This document shows, piece after piece, positions 1-8,096 of a stretch of 64,000 bases of DNA (position 1 is its first letter; every line of letters begins with the position of its first letter). Made by a program: the position numbers and the translations under genes. The notes below the pieces were generated by a model that was given only the letters and a program-made list of their open reading frames with translations, was not told the origin of the DNA and did not search any database. The DNA comes from UBA1227 sp045642705 (lineage in GTDB: Bacteria > Bacillota > Clostridia > Oscillospirales > Acutalibacteraceae): contig JAZUJK010000004.1 in NCBI GenBank assembly GCA_045642705.1, positions 62,001 through 126,000 of the forward strand, given 5' to 3'.

Positions 1-368
1 GTATTTTCTCGAGAACTAATAAGTTGTCTCTGCAATCTACTAACGAGTAAGTTTACGATGAGTGCAACGATTAAGAATATTGTTGCAGATAGAGCAAAAC
101 TTTTACCAGTTATTGGGTGCCAGTCATATTTTGGCTCAAGGAACATAAAGTTATGAGTCATGATGAAAATAATTGATGAGAGAACTGTTGTTAGGAAACT
201 CTTGGTCTCGGTAACAATAATTATGATACCGAGTAGGTAGAGCATAAGAAGGTTCTCTGCATGAATTTCTCTCATCTCGAGAACAAATGCAAGAATAGTG
301 GTAAGGGCGAAAACAATCAATACGATTAGGAGATTCTTCCCGTGCGCCTTCCAATTTATTTTACTCAT
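1..368 (-). CDS. DUF4118 (KdpD-type) membrane sensor, N-terminal part, cut by window edge
   Basis: The reading frame is open to the window edge; 122 codons are visible. The start ATG (368-366) follows a GGAGG at good spacing. The protein begins with a short basic stretch and then about four hydrophobic segments. The order, with the motifs HAENLLMLYLLG, FMFLEPKYDW and a closing VNLLVSRLQRQLISSREN, matches the DUF4118 membrane domain of KdpD-type sensor histidine kinases. The kinase part would lie beyond the window. It starts 25 bases after the second TrkA-like gene, so it probably shares their operon, and all three point to potassium sensing or transport. Whether it is a full histidine kinase cannot be seen here. 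Confidence 0.75.
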   Translation of the reverse strand, partial: MSKINWKAHGKNLLIVLIVFALTTILAFVLEMREIHAENLLMLYLLGIIIIVTETKSFLTTVLSSIIFIMTHNFMFLEPKYDWHPITGKSFALSATIFLIVALIVNLLVSRLQRQLISSREN

Positions 369-393
369 TGGTTATTCCTCCAGTGTCAGGGCT

Positions 394-1056
394 TTACTTC
401 TTGGTTATAGCAGCCAAAACTTTCTTTTGGTTAGTAGGTGATGAAATAACAAGTAACTTGTCATCGGCTTTTATTTCTGTACTACCACCTGGAACTATCA
501 TATCGGATGACTTTCTTATGATACATCCAATGATTGAGTTCTCTGGGAGGGTTATATCCATAAGTTTCTTGCCTACGCAATCATAGCCTTCTTCAACAAA
601 AACCTCTGTGATTACAACTTTTTCATTCTCTATAGACATAGTCTTGATGAGATTTTCAAAGCTTGTTGCCTGAGTGATATATTCGGCAACCATATGCGTA
701 GAAGATATTACGTGCTCAACGCCGAGCTCGCGGAAAAGTTCTGCGTTCTTAGGGTTGGCAACGATACATATTACTTTCTTGACGCCAAAGCAACGTTTTG
801 CATACTGGCAAATTGCGAGGTTGTCAGCATCCTTGTAAGTTAGAGCCACAAGTACATCAAATCCATCGATTCCGGCCTCTTTGAGCACGGAATATTTGGA
901 AGGATCTCCTATAAATACAGGAATCTTGTGTGTTGATGCGAGGTAATCGCAATAAGATCTGTCATCATTTATGACAACCAATTTGTGTTTTTTCTTGATA
1001 AGATTTCCGATAAGGAAGTCGGCCTGTGTACGGCCACCTGCAACTACGATTCTCAT
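394..1056 (-). CDS. TrkA-family potassium uptake regulatory protein (N+C domains)
   Basis: A 220-residue cytoplasmic protein. Residues 1-130 form an RCK/TrkA-N Rossmann domain (start MRIVVAGGRTQADFL, a variant of GxGxxG) that normally binds NAD(H) or ATP and gates a Trk/Ktr potassium channel. Residues about 140-220 form a TrkA-C domain (VGKKLMDITLPENSIIGCIIR, then ADDKLLVISS near the end). The ATG overlaps the stop of the upstream TrkA-like gene by four bases (ATGA), so translation is probably coupled. The membrane channel subunit is not in the window and may follow the DUF4118 gene. Family assignment is secure; which channel it serves is unknown. Confidence 0.85.
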   Translation of the reverse strand: MRIVVAGGRTQADFLIGNLIKKKHKLVVINDDRSYCDYLASTHKIPVFIGDPSKYSVLKEAGIDGFDVLVALTYKDADNLAICQYAKRCFGVKKVICIVANPKNAELFRELGVEHVISSTHMVAEYITQATSFENLIKTMSIENEKVVITEVFVEEGYDCVGKKLMDITLPENSIIGCIIRKSSDMIVPGGSTEIKADDKLLVISSPTNQKKVLAAITKK

Positions 1057-1493
1057 TTTGCATCCTCCTCATCAGTGATACCAAATACGGTGTCTTCAAA
1101 TACACCCATGGTAAGTTTGAAAGGATAGATACCTTGAATGTTGAATCCCTTGATAAGGAGCTCTTTATCAGTATCCTCAAAACGTACATATACGTTAGGG
1201 ATATTGAAGATACGAGCTCCAATCTGAGCAATAAGACTGTTCAGATTGTCGTTTCCTGTGCAGGCGATGAGCATTGTTGCTTCATCGGCATCAACATATC
1301 TAAATGTATCCAAATCGATACCATCAGCCTTGACCTGGAATCCGCCAAATGATTCTGGCAATTTCTTGAAGGCGTTTTCGTCATTATCAATGATGATGAC
1401 TTGGTATCCTCTGTCTGAGAGCAATGCTGCAAGTCTGCGACCGAGACGGCCACAGCCCGCAATGATTACTCGCTCTTTTCTTTCAAGTTTCAT
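1053..1493 (-). CDS. TrkA-N (RCK) domain protein, single domain
   Basis: A 146-residue protein consisting of essentially only a TrkA-N Rossmann domain. The nucleotide-binding motif is GCGRLGRRLA near residues 13-22, followed by VIIIDNDENAF, where the acidic residue at the second strand favours NAD(H). It lacks the TrkA-C domain seen in its neighbour, so the two may work as a heteromeric ring. I chose ATG 1493-1491 because AAGGAG lies nine bases upstream; a TTG nine bases earlier directly abuts that site. It lies 21 bases after valS and overlaps the next gene by four bases. Confidence 0.82.
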   Translation of the reverse strand: MKLERKERVIIAGCGRLGRRLAALLSDRGYQVIIIDNDENAFKKLPESFGGFQVKADGIDLDTFRYVDADEATMLIACTGNDNLNSLIAQIGARIFNIPNVYVRFEDTDKELLIKGFNIQGIYPFKLTMGVFEDTVFGITDEEDAK

Positions 1494-1514
1494 AACACTC
1501 AACTCCTTAGAGCC

Positions 1515-4136
1515 TTATGCAAGTTTTTCAATACTTTCTTTTAACATCTTGATCTTTTCTTCAATCTTGGCAGCTGATGCCTTGGTCTTCTCAACCTCGG
1601 CTTCTGGAGCCTTGGCCATGAAGCCTGGGTTATTAAGCTTGCGGTTGAAGAATTCGAGATCCTTTTCGGCATCGGCAAGTTCTTTTGTAAGACGAGCTTT
1701 TTCTGCTTCGAAATCAACAAGTTCATTCATAGGGATGAAAATCTTGGCATCCTCTGTGATAATCTGAACTGCACCTTCAAGTTCCTTGTCTACACCAACT
1801 GTTACTGATGATGCAGATGCGAGGCGCTGCATATAAATAGTGCCTTGCTGGAATGTTGACTTGAATGTTGTGTCGATGAATACTTCTGCCTTCTTAGAAG
1901 GTGGAACATTCATCTCGGCACGTCTGTTGCGGATAGCCTTAACAGCGTTCATGATACGCTCGAACTCTGCCTCGTCATCTGCAAATGAGAGGGCGTCGTC
2001 GTATTCTGGATAAGCTGACAGCATGATTGTCTCACCGTCATGTGGCAAGGTGAGCCAGATCTCTTCTGTAATGAAAGGCATGAATGGGTGGAGAAGTTTG
2101 AGGGCATTGGAGAGTACATATACGAGTACGGCTCTTGCATTCTCTGCTTCTGTGCCACCTTGGTTCAGTCTAATCTTGGCAATCTCAATATACCAGTCGC
2201 AGAAGCAGTCCCAGATGAAATCGTAGAGTTTTTGTACTGCGATACCAAGTTCATATTTATCAATATTCTCGTTTACATCTTTTGCAAGTGTATTGAGCTT
2301 GGAGATAATCCATTTGTCCTCAATAGCAAGATTTTCTGGAATATGTGGTGCTGGCTCGCTGTCATCGATGTTCATGAGAATGAAACGAGCTGCGTTCCAA
2401 ATCTTGTTAGCGAAGTTACGAGATGCCTCAACCTTCTCAGTTGAGAAACGCATGTCGTTTCCTGGACTGTTACCAGTAACGAGAGTGAAGCGGAGCGCGT
2501 CAGCACCGTACTGGTCGATAATCTCGAGCGGGTCAATACCATTGCCAAGTGACTTGGACATCTTGCGTCCCTGAGCGTCACGAACAAGTCCGTGAATGAG
2601 TACTGTGTCAAATGGCTCAGCCTTCATCTGCTCGCAGGAAGAGAAGATCATACGAGCAACCCAGAAGAAGATGATATCGTAACCTGTAACGAGTGTATTA
2701 GTTGGGAAATAATGAGCGAGCTCTGGAGTCTTGTCTGGCCAACCGAGAGTTGAGAATGGCCAGAGAGCAGATGAGAACCAGGTATCAAGTGTGTCCGGAT
2801 CCTGGTGGATATGCTCGCTACCGCAGTGAGCACACTTGGTTGCGTCCTCACGTGATACTGTAATCTCACCACAGTCGTCGCAATACCAAGCAGGGATTCT
2901 ATGACCCCACCAGAGCTGACGGGAAATACACCAGTCCTTGATGTTCTCCATCCAGTGGTAATATGTCTTGTCAAAACGGTCTGGTACGAATTTAACCTTG
3001 CCGTTCTTAACTATGTCAATTGCTGGACCAGCGAGTGGCTCCATACGAACGAACCACTGCTTGGATACACGAGGCTCAACCGATGTGCCGCAGCGATAGC
3101 ATGTGCCAACGTTGTGCTTCATAGGCTCAACCTTGATGAGATATCCCTCTTCCTCGAGTTCTTTTACGAGAGCCTTGCGGCACTCATAGCGGTCCATGCC
3201 GCGATAGCGCTCTGGAACATAGTCGTTCATATAGCCATCATCAGTCATAACGTTGATGATAGGAAGATTATGACGGAGTCCTACCTCAAAGTCGTTAGGG
3301 TCATGTGCAGGAGTGATTTTAACAACGCCTGTACCGAAGTCCATCTCAACATATTCATCAGCGATAACTGGAATTTTAGTATTCATAATTGGAAGGATGA
3401 GTTCCTTGCCAACAAGGTCCTTATAGCGCTCGTCATCTGGGTGAACAGCGACTGCTGTATCACCGAACATTGTCTCTGGACGAGTTGTTGCGAGAATGAG
3501 TTCACCTGAGCCGTCTGCAAATGGATAACGGAGATGCCAGAATGATCCATCTTTCTCCTCATATTCAACCTCTGCATCAGAAATTGATGTGAGGCAATGT
3601 GGACACCAGTTGATGATTCTCTCACCACGATAGATGAGATCCTTCTCATAGAGGTTTACAAAAACTTCTTTTACTGCCTTGGAGCAACCTTCGTCGAGAG
3701 TGAAGCGCTCGCGGTCCCAGTCGCAAGATGAGCCAAGCTTCTTGAGCTGCTCAACGATGCGGCCGCCGTACTGAGCTCTCCAGTCCCAGGCACGCTCGAG
3801 AAATCCCTCACGGCCGAGGTCCTGCTTTGTGATGCCTTCCTTCTTGAGGGCTTCGACAATCTTGGCCTCGGTTGCGATTGAAGCGTGGTCTGTGCCTGGT
3901 ACCCATAGAGTATCAAAACCCTTCATTCGCTTAAAACGAATGAGGATGTCCTGTAAGGTGTTATCAAGGGCGTGGCCCATGTGGAGCTGGCCAGTGATGT
4001 TTGGTGGTGGAATAACGATAGTGTAAGCCTGCTTACTCTCGTCTAAATTTGCATGAAAGTACTTTCCATCAAGCCAAGATTTATAGAGTCTGTCCTCAAC
4101 CTCGGCTGGATTGTACTTAGTGGCAAGATCTTTCAT
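1515..4136 (-). CDS. valS: valyl-tRNA synthetase
   Basis: Class I aminoacyl-tRNA synthetase, 873 residues, the usual size. It shows PPPNITGQLHMGHAL (HIGH-type motif) near residue 45-58, the GTDHASIATE editing/active-site block, a WWGHRIPAWY segment with zinc-type cysteine pairs CDDC and CAHC, and KMSKS. The C-terminus (about 800-873) is the charged coiled-coil arm typical of ValRS, with FEAEKARLTKEL. The start ATG has GGAGG six bases upstream. Only about 50 bases separate the promoter -10 from the start, too short for a T-box leader. The TrkA-like genes follow without a visible terminator. Confidence 0.98.
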   Translation of the reverse strand: MKDLATKYNPAEVEDRLYKSWLDGKYFHANLDESKQAYTIVIPPPNITGQLHMGHALDNTLQDILIRFKRMKGFDTLWVPGTDHASIATEAKIVEALKKEGITKQDLGREGFLERAWDWRAQYGGRIVEQLKKLGSSCDWDRERFTLDEGCSKAVKEVFVNLYEKDLIYRGERIINWCPHCLTSISDAEVEYEEKDGSFWHLRYPFADGSGELILATTRPETMFGDTAVAVHPDDERYKDLVGKELILPIMNTKIPVIADEYVEMDFGTGVVKITPAHDPNDFEVGLRHNLPIINVMTDDGYMNDYVPERYRGMDRYECRKALVKELEEEGYLIKVEPMKHNVGTCYRCGTSVEPRVSKQWFVRMEPLAGPAIDIVKNGKVKFVPDRFDKTYYHWMENIKDWCISRQLWWGHRIPAWYCDDCGEITVSREDATKCAHCGSEHIHQDPDTLDTWFSSALWPFSTLGWPDKTPELAHYFPTNTLVTGYDIIFFWVARMIFSSCEQMKAEPFDTVLIHGLVRDAQGRKMSKSLGNGIDPLEIIDQYGADALRFTLVTGNSPGNDMRFSTEKVEASRNFANKIWNAARFILMNIDDSEPAPHIPENLAIEDKWIISKLNTLAKDVNENIDKYELGIAVQKLYDFIWDCFCDWYIEIAKIRLNQGGTEAENARAVLVYVLSNALKLLHPFMPFITEEIWLTLPHDGETIMLSAYPEYDDALSFADDEAEFERIMNAVKAIRNRRAEMNVPPSKKAEVFIDTTFKSTFQQGTIYMQRLASASSVTVGVDKELEGAVQIITEDAKIFIPMNELVDFEAEKARLTKELADAEKDLEFFNRKLNNPGFMAKAPEAEVEKTKASAAKIEEKIKMLKESIEKLA

Positions 4137-4189
4137 AATTTGCCTCCAACTAATAATAAGTTAAGTAATAAAACTAATTTAACTAATTC

Positions 4190-4218
4190 ATTATATATTT
4201 TACCTTATTGTTTTGCAA
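4190..4218 (-). promoter_or_regulatory. valS promoter, overlapping the divergent RluA-family promoter
   Basis: On the minus strand TTGCAA (4218-4213), a 17-base spacer and TATAAT (4195-4190) form a near-consensus vegetative promoter for valS. Its -35 shares position 4213 with the -35 of the divergent promoter at 4208-4236, so the two face each other back to back. Confidence 0.65.
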
Positions 4219-4236
4219 GCCAAATTAGTTTATAAT
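4208..4236 (+). promoter_or_regulatory. promoter of the RluA-family gene
   Basis: TTGTTT (4208-4213), a 17-base spacer and TATAAT (4231-4236). Transcription would begin around 4242-4246, which places the ATG at 4246 at or within a few bases of the mRNA 5' end. No Shine-Dalgarno sequence precedes that ATG. Confidence 0.6.
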
Positions 4237-4245
4237 TTGGCTGTT

Positions 4246-5154
4246 ATGAGAACGCTAAAATATGTGATTCCAAGTTCATATGACGGCAGTAAAGTTCTGT
4301 ATTTTCTCAAGGGAAAGGCAGGGCTTTCTTCCCGTTTGATTCGCAGCTTAAAACTGGTTGAAAACGGACTGATTTTGAACGGCGAGCACACTCGAACAGT
4401 CGACGAAATCCATGAGGGAGATGTGCTAGAAATCAACATTCCCGAGGACGATATGGACGAGGGTCTATCAGAGTATGACGGACATGATTTCGGCGACCTC
4501 TCCGTCCTCTATGAGGACGATGATATGATAGTGGTGAACAAGCCTGCAATGCTTGCGGTTCACCCGTCCCATAACCACCAGGGTGATACGCTCGCAAACC
4601 TCATAGCTGCGTATCTTTTGGCACATGGCGAGAAGGCAACTTTTCGTGCCGTAGGACGCCTTGATAAGGGCACATCTGGCATAGTTGTCTGCGCAAAAAA
4701 CGCGTTTGCGGCCAACAAATTACAGGGTAAAATTGACAAGACATATTTTGCAATTCCAACCAAAATTTTTGCAGAAAATGGCGATATTGAAGCACCGATT
4801 TTTAGACCTGATCCTATCAAAACTTTTCGAACAGTTGACCCTCGGGGAGACTATGCTCTGACCCATTATGAAGTGCTCCAAAATGGCACTCTTGAAGACG
4901 GCACAGAGGCTTCATTTGTGAGGGTAAAAATTGAGACTGGTCGCACCCATCAGATACGAGTTCATTTTGCGAGCATAGGTGCTCCACTCATCGGAGATAC
5001 CATGTATGGAACTCCTGATGACAGGATATGTCATCAGGCACTTCATTGTGGCGAGGCCAAATTGTTACAACCGTTTACAAATGAAACAATTTCGATTTCT
5101 GCTCCTTTGCCACAAGATATGCAAGAAATTATAGTGAAATTACACAAAGTTTAG
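4246..5154 (+). CDS. RluA-family rRNA/tRNA pseudouridine synthase
   Basis: A 302-residue pseudouridine synthase. An S4-like RNA-binding region (about 15-75: AGLSSRLIRSLKLVENGLIL) precedes the catalytic domain, with the signature AVGRLDKGTSGIVVCAKN carrying the catalytic Asp and later RVKIETGRTHQIRVHFASIG. Both are hallmarks of RluA/RluC/RluD enzymes, which convert uridine to pseudouridine in 23S rRNA or tRNA. The exact target base cannot be told from sequence. I chose ATG 4246; a TTG at 4213 in frame would overlap the promoter. There is no ribosome site before the ATG, so the mRNA may be leaderless. It is transcribed divergently from valS. Confidence 0.9.
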   Translation: MRTLKYVIPSSYDGSKVLYFLKGKAGLSSRLIRSLKLVENGLILNGEHTRTVDEIHEGDVLEINIPEDDMDEGLSEYDGHDFGDLSVLYEDDDMIVVNKPAMLAVHPSHNHQGDTLANLIAAYLLAHGEKATFRAVGRLDKGTSGIVVCAKNAFAANKLQGKIDKTYFAIPTKIFAENGDIEAPIFRPDPIKTFRTVDPRGDYALTHYEVLQNGTLEDGTEASFVRVKIETGRTHQIRVHFASIGAPLIGDTMYGTPDDRICHQALHCGEAKLLQPFTNETISISAPLPQDMQEIIVKLHKV

Positions 5155-5203
5155 AAAAAATTATGTTTTTTATGTAATTAATCTTTTAATTCATAATAAT
5201 ATG

Positions 5204-5232
5204 TGTTATAGTTTTTGTAACTGATTTGTAAT
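5204..5232 (+). promoter_or_regulatory. murA promoter with a WalR-type box
   Basis: An extended -10 (TG-T-TATAGT, 5204-5212) is followed at once by TGTAAC-TGATT-TGTAAT (5216-5232). The known WalR (YycF) box in Firmicutes is TGTWAH-N5-TGTWAH, and this is a perfect match. The box lies over the expected transcription start, which would suit repression. The rest of the 112-base gap is AT-rich and I see nothing else in it. Confidence 0.45.
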
Positions 5233-5266
5233 AATTTACTTTAGATAAATTTGAGGTGTTAATCAC

Positions 5267-6565
5267 TTGGAGAAGTTTGTTATTAATGGGGGCAACAAGC
5301 TTTACGGTGAAGTTAATATTAGTGGCGCTAAGAACTCAGCAGTAGCTATTCTTCCAGCCACACTACTAGCACAGGGCGTATGTCGTATAGATAACGTACC
5401 TGATATCAGCGACGTTAGCGTTATGCTCAAGATTTTGAGTTCAATGGGCGCTAAGATCCGTATGCTTAATGCAAATGCCTATGAAATAGATACGAGAACC
5501 GTATCTTCATATACTGTACCTTACGAACTTACGAAACATCTTCGTGCATCATATTATCTCATCGGTGCACTTCTTGGACGTTGCAACTGTGCAAGAGTTG
5601 CAATGCCAGGTGGATGTAACTTCGGCGGCGTACGACCAATCGACCAGCACCTTAAGGGATTTGAGTCCCTCGGTGCAACAGTTACTATGGAAGAGAATGC
5701 CATTGTTAATACCAAGGCAGCTCAGCTCATGGGTAACTCAATTTATATGGACGTTGTATCCGTTGGCGCAACTGTAAATGTAATGCTCGCAGCAGTACGT
5801 GCTCGTGGACTTACAGTTATTGAGAACGCAGCCAAGGAGCCACATATAGTTGACCTTGCCAACTTCCTGAACTCTATGGGAGCTGACATCCGTGGCGCAG
5901 GTACAGACGTTATCAAGATTCGTGGAGTATCCTATCTCCATGGCTGTGATTATTCAATAATCCCAGACCAGATTGAGGCAGGTACATATATGGCAGCAGT
6001 TGCTGCAACAGGTGGCGACGTACTTATTAAGAATGTCGTACCTAAGCATCTCGAGTCAATTACAGCCAAGCTTATCGAGGCTGGTGCTGAGATAATTGAA
6101 GAGGATGATGCAGTAAGAGTAATCTCGGATGGTAATTTGTCCAAGTGCAATATCAAGACAATGCCTCATCCAGGATTTCCAACCGATATGCAACCTCAGC
6201 TTGCAGTTGCTCTCTGTGTCGCAAGTGGCACAAGCATTATTTCGGAGGGCGTTTGGGACAACAGATTTAAGTATGTTGATCAGCTCGTTCGTATGGGCGC
6301 TGAGATTGAGGTAAATGGTAAAGTTGCCGTAATTACTGGCGTTGATCATCTCAATGGTTCACCGGTTAAGGCTGATGACCTCCGTGCAGGTGCCGCAATG
6401 ATTATTGCAGGTCTTGTAGCACGTGGCCGTACAGAAGTTGAAAATATTGTTTATATCGATCGTGGATATGAAAATGTTGTTGAGAAACTTACTGCAATCG
6501 GCGCTGATATCACTCGTCAGAATTTTGAAGACGAGCCAGAGAAGCAGGTTCGCACAGCTGGTTAA
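5267..6565 (+). CDS. murA: UDP-N-acetylglucosamine 1-carboxyvinyltransferase
   Basis: First committed step of peptidoglycan synthesis: transfers enolpyruvate from PEP to UDP-GlcNAc in the cytoplasm. The 432 residues show the N-terminal ISGAKNSAV (Lys22, Asn23 contact substrate) and the loop RVAMPGGCNFGGVRPID with the catalytic and fosfomycin-target Cys117. The start is TTG at 5267: GAGGTG lies eight bases upstream and the resulting MEKFVINGGNKL is the canonical MurA beginning. The C-terminus carries a short charged extension after the last fold element. The WalR-type box upstream fits cell-wall control. Confidence 0.98.
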   Translation: MEKFVINGGNKLYGEVNISGAKNSAVAILPATLLAQGVCRIDNVPDISDVSVMLKILSSMGAKIRMLNANAYEIDTRTVSSYTVPYELTKHLRASYYLIGALLGRCNCARVAMPGGCNFGGVRPIDQHLKGFESLGATVTMEENAIVNTKAAQLMGNSIYMDVVSVGATVNVMLAAVRARGLTVIENAAKEPHIVDLANFLNSMGADIRGAGTDVIKIRGVSYLHGCDYSIIPDQIEAGTYMAAVAATGGDVLIKNVVPKHLESITAKLIEAGAEIIEEDDAVRVISDGNLSKCNIKTMPHPGFPTDMQPQLAVALCVASGTSIISEGVWDNRFKYVDQLVRMGAEIEVNGKVAVITGVDHLNGSPVKADDLRAGAAMIIAGLVARGRTEVENIVYIDRGYENVVEKLTAIGADITRQNFEDEPEKQVRTAG

Positions 6566-6579
6566 TTAAGAAAATGAAA

Positions 6580-6600
6580 TGGGGTGCCCATGGCACCCCA
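6580..6600 (+). terminator. hairpin after murA
   Basis: A nine-base perfect stem (TGGGGTGCC / GGCACCCCA) closes on a CAT loop. The downstream tract is only TAATTTATTA, so it is a weak terminator or an attenuator before the walJ-like gene. Confidence 0.5.
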
Positions 6601-6619
6601 TAATTTATTAGGAGAATAT

Positions 6620-7402
6620 ATGAAGTTTTGTCCGCTCTTTTCTGGCAGCTCAGGAAATGCAACTTATATAGGCGATGAGCATGCTGGAATACTCGTTGAC
6701 ATCGGAAAGAATGCAAAGCAGACCGCTTTGGCACTCCAAAATATTGGGGTGGATCCAGAGGCGGTCAAGGCTATTTTTATCACTCATGAGCATTCTGATC
6801 ATATAAATGGATTGCGTGTTTTCTGCAACAAGCATAAGATTCCAGTCTATGCGAGTGGCGGAACACTCGAGGCGCTTGACAACATGGGACATCTCGATGG
6901 AGATTTCCCGGTACTTATGATCAGCAGTTATGCGGATATAGGTGATTTTCATATCGAGTGTTTCCGCACATTACATGACGCCGCTGAGAGCCAGGGATAT
7001 AGTATTATCCTGCCAGGCGGCGACAAGGTTGCAATAGCAACAGACCTCGGTGTCGTAACGGACGAGGTCATGGATGGAATATCCGGCGCGAGCACCATAT
7101 TGCTCGAATCCAATCACGATGTTGGAATGCTTGCGAACGGACCATATCCTTATCCTCTAAAGCGCCGTATACTCTCTGACCTCGGCCATCTGTCTAACGA
7201 CACCGCGGCCGATACAGCAGCCGCGCTGCTACGCTCCGGTACGGAGCATCTCATTCTCGGCCATCTGAGTGCCGAGAATAATATGCCGCCTCTCGCTTAC
7301 CAGACGACGCTATCGCGTCTTACAATCGAGGGCGCGACACTCGACCTTGATTATACTTTGCAGATTGCAAACAGAAATGACATAACAATGTTGGAGATAT
7401 AA
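6620..7402 (+). CDS. walJ: WalJ/YycJ-like metallo-beta-lactamase-fold nuclease
   Basis: A 260-residue metallo-hydrolase that starts MKFCPLFSGSSGNATYI, the typical YycJ/WalJ beginning. The di-metal motif is THEHSDH at residues 55-61 (His56, His58, Asp60, His61); later ligand regions include CFRTLHDA, IATDLG and a C-terminal LGHLSAENN. Family members act as 5' exonucleases and in many Firmicutes sit in the walRK operon. Here no walRK is present, but a WalR-type box precedes murA just upstream. ATG 6620 has AGGAG five bases before it. The next gene, rlmH, begins two bases after the stop, an order also common near walJ in Firmicutes. Confidence 0.85.
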   Translation: MKFCPLFSGSSGNATYIGDEHAGILVDIGKNAKQTALALQNIGVDPEAVKAIFITHEHSDHINGLRVFCNKHKIPVYASGGTLEALDNMGHLDGDFPVLMISSYADIGDFHIECFRTLHDAAESQGYSIILPGGDKVAIATDLGVVTDEVMDGISGASTILLESNHDVGMLANGPYPYPLKRRILSDLGHLSNDTAADTAAALLRSGTEHLILGHLSAENNMPPLAYQTTLSRLTIEGATLDLDYTLQIANRNDITMLEI

Positions 7403-7403
7403 T

Positions 7404-7886
7404 ATGCTGAACGTAAATATAATTTGTATTGGTAAATTAAAAGAAAAATATTTGCGCGACGCTGTCTCTGAGTATGAGAAAAGGTTGACGGCGTTTTGCA
7501 AGCTAAATATAATTGAACTTGGCGAATATGCGCTCCCTGATAACCCTTCACCGGCCGATATAAATCGCGGTTTGGAGAAGGAGGGCGAACAGATTTTGTC
7601 CAAGATATCAAACGGCGCATATGTATATGCAATGTGCATAGAGGGTAAGCAACGTTCCTCGACAGAATTATCTGCTGAAATAGACAGACTGGCAGTCGAG
7701 GGAAATAGCAATATAACCTTCATAATTGGGGGCTCATATGGCCTATCTAATGCAGTCAAGCAGAGGGCAAATATGAAACTCTCGATGTCGGAGATGACAT
7801 TCCCGCATCAACTCGCTCGAGTGATGTTGCTTGAGCAGATTTATAGATCGTTTCAAATTAGCATTGGTGGTCCATACCACAAGTAG
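7404..7886 (+). CDS. rlmH: 23S rRNA (pseudouridine1915-N3)-methyltransferase
   Basis: SPOUT-class methyltransferase of 160 residues, the family's normal length. It methylates pseudouridine 1915 in helix 69 of 23S rRNA on assembled 70S ribosomes. Diagnostic segments are FIIGGSYGLS (SAM-binding knot), MTFPHQLARVMLLEQIYR and the C-terminal ISIGGPYHK. It is placed tightly behind the walJ-like gene with its ribosome site inside that gene. Confidence 0.97.
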   Translation: MLNVNIICIGKLKEKYLRDAVSEYEKRLTAFCKLNIIELGEYALPDNPSPADINRGLEKEGEQILSKISNGAYVYAMCIEGKQRSSTELSAEIDRLAVEGNSNITFIIGGSYGLSNAVKQRANMKLSMSEMTFPHQLARVMLLEQIYRSFQISIGGPYHK

Positions 7887-7899
7887 TAAAGGTGAGTAA

Positions 7900-8094
7900 A
7901 TGGAAAAGATTGTAGTGAAATGGCACGTCGTTGTCATTTGCATTTTAATTGCAGCAGTTTCCGCTTACGGAATGTTCCTATTCCGAGCAAACGTCCAGGA
8001 GAAACGAGCTGCAAAAGAAACAACTACATATTCGACTACAGCCCCTGCCACAACGGAAGAGGACGACTCTGACCTGATTTTTGAGGAAGAATAA
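7900..8094 (+). CDS. small single-span membrane protein, unknown function
   Basis: A 64-residue protein with a good ribosome site (AAAGGTGAG) and a start 13 bases after rlmH. Residues about 7-28 are one hydrophobic span; the rest is a Thr-rich linker (TTTYSTTAPATT) and an acidic tail (EEDDSDLIFEEE). The topology suggests a cytoplasmic N-terminus and a short outer or inner acidic tail. I do not recognise a family. Its tight spacing before the AEC transporter suggests co-expression. Confidence 0.6.
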   Translation: MEKIVVKWHVVVICILIAAVSAYGMFLFRANVQEKRAAKETTTYSTTAPATTEEDDSDLIFEEE

Positions 8095-8096
8095 TT

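Noticed and set aside
4137..4212. Possible T-box leader before valS
   Set aside because: The mRNA leader is only about 50 bases, with no specifier hairpin or T-box sequence; the same holds for proS at 28031-28056.
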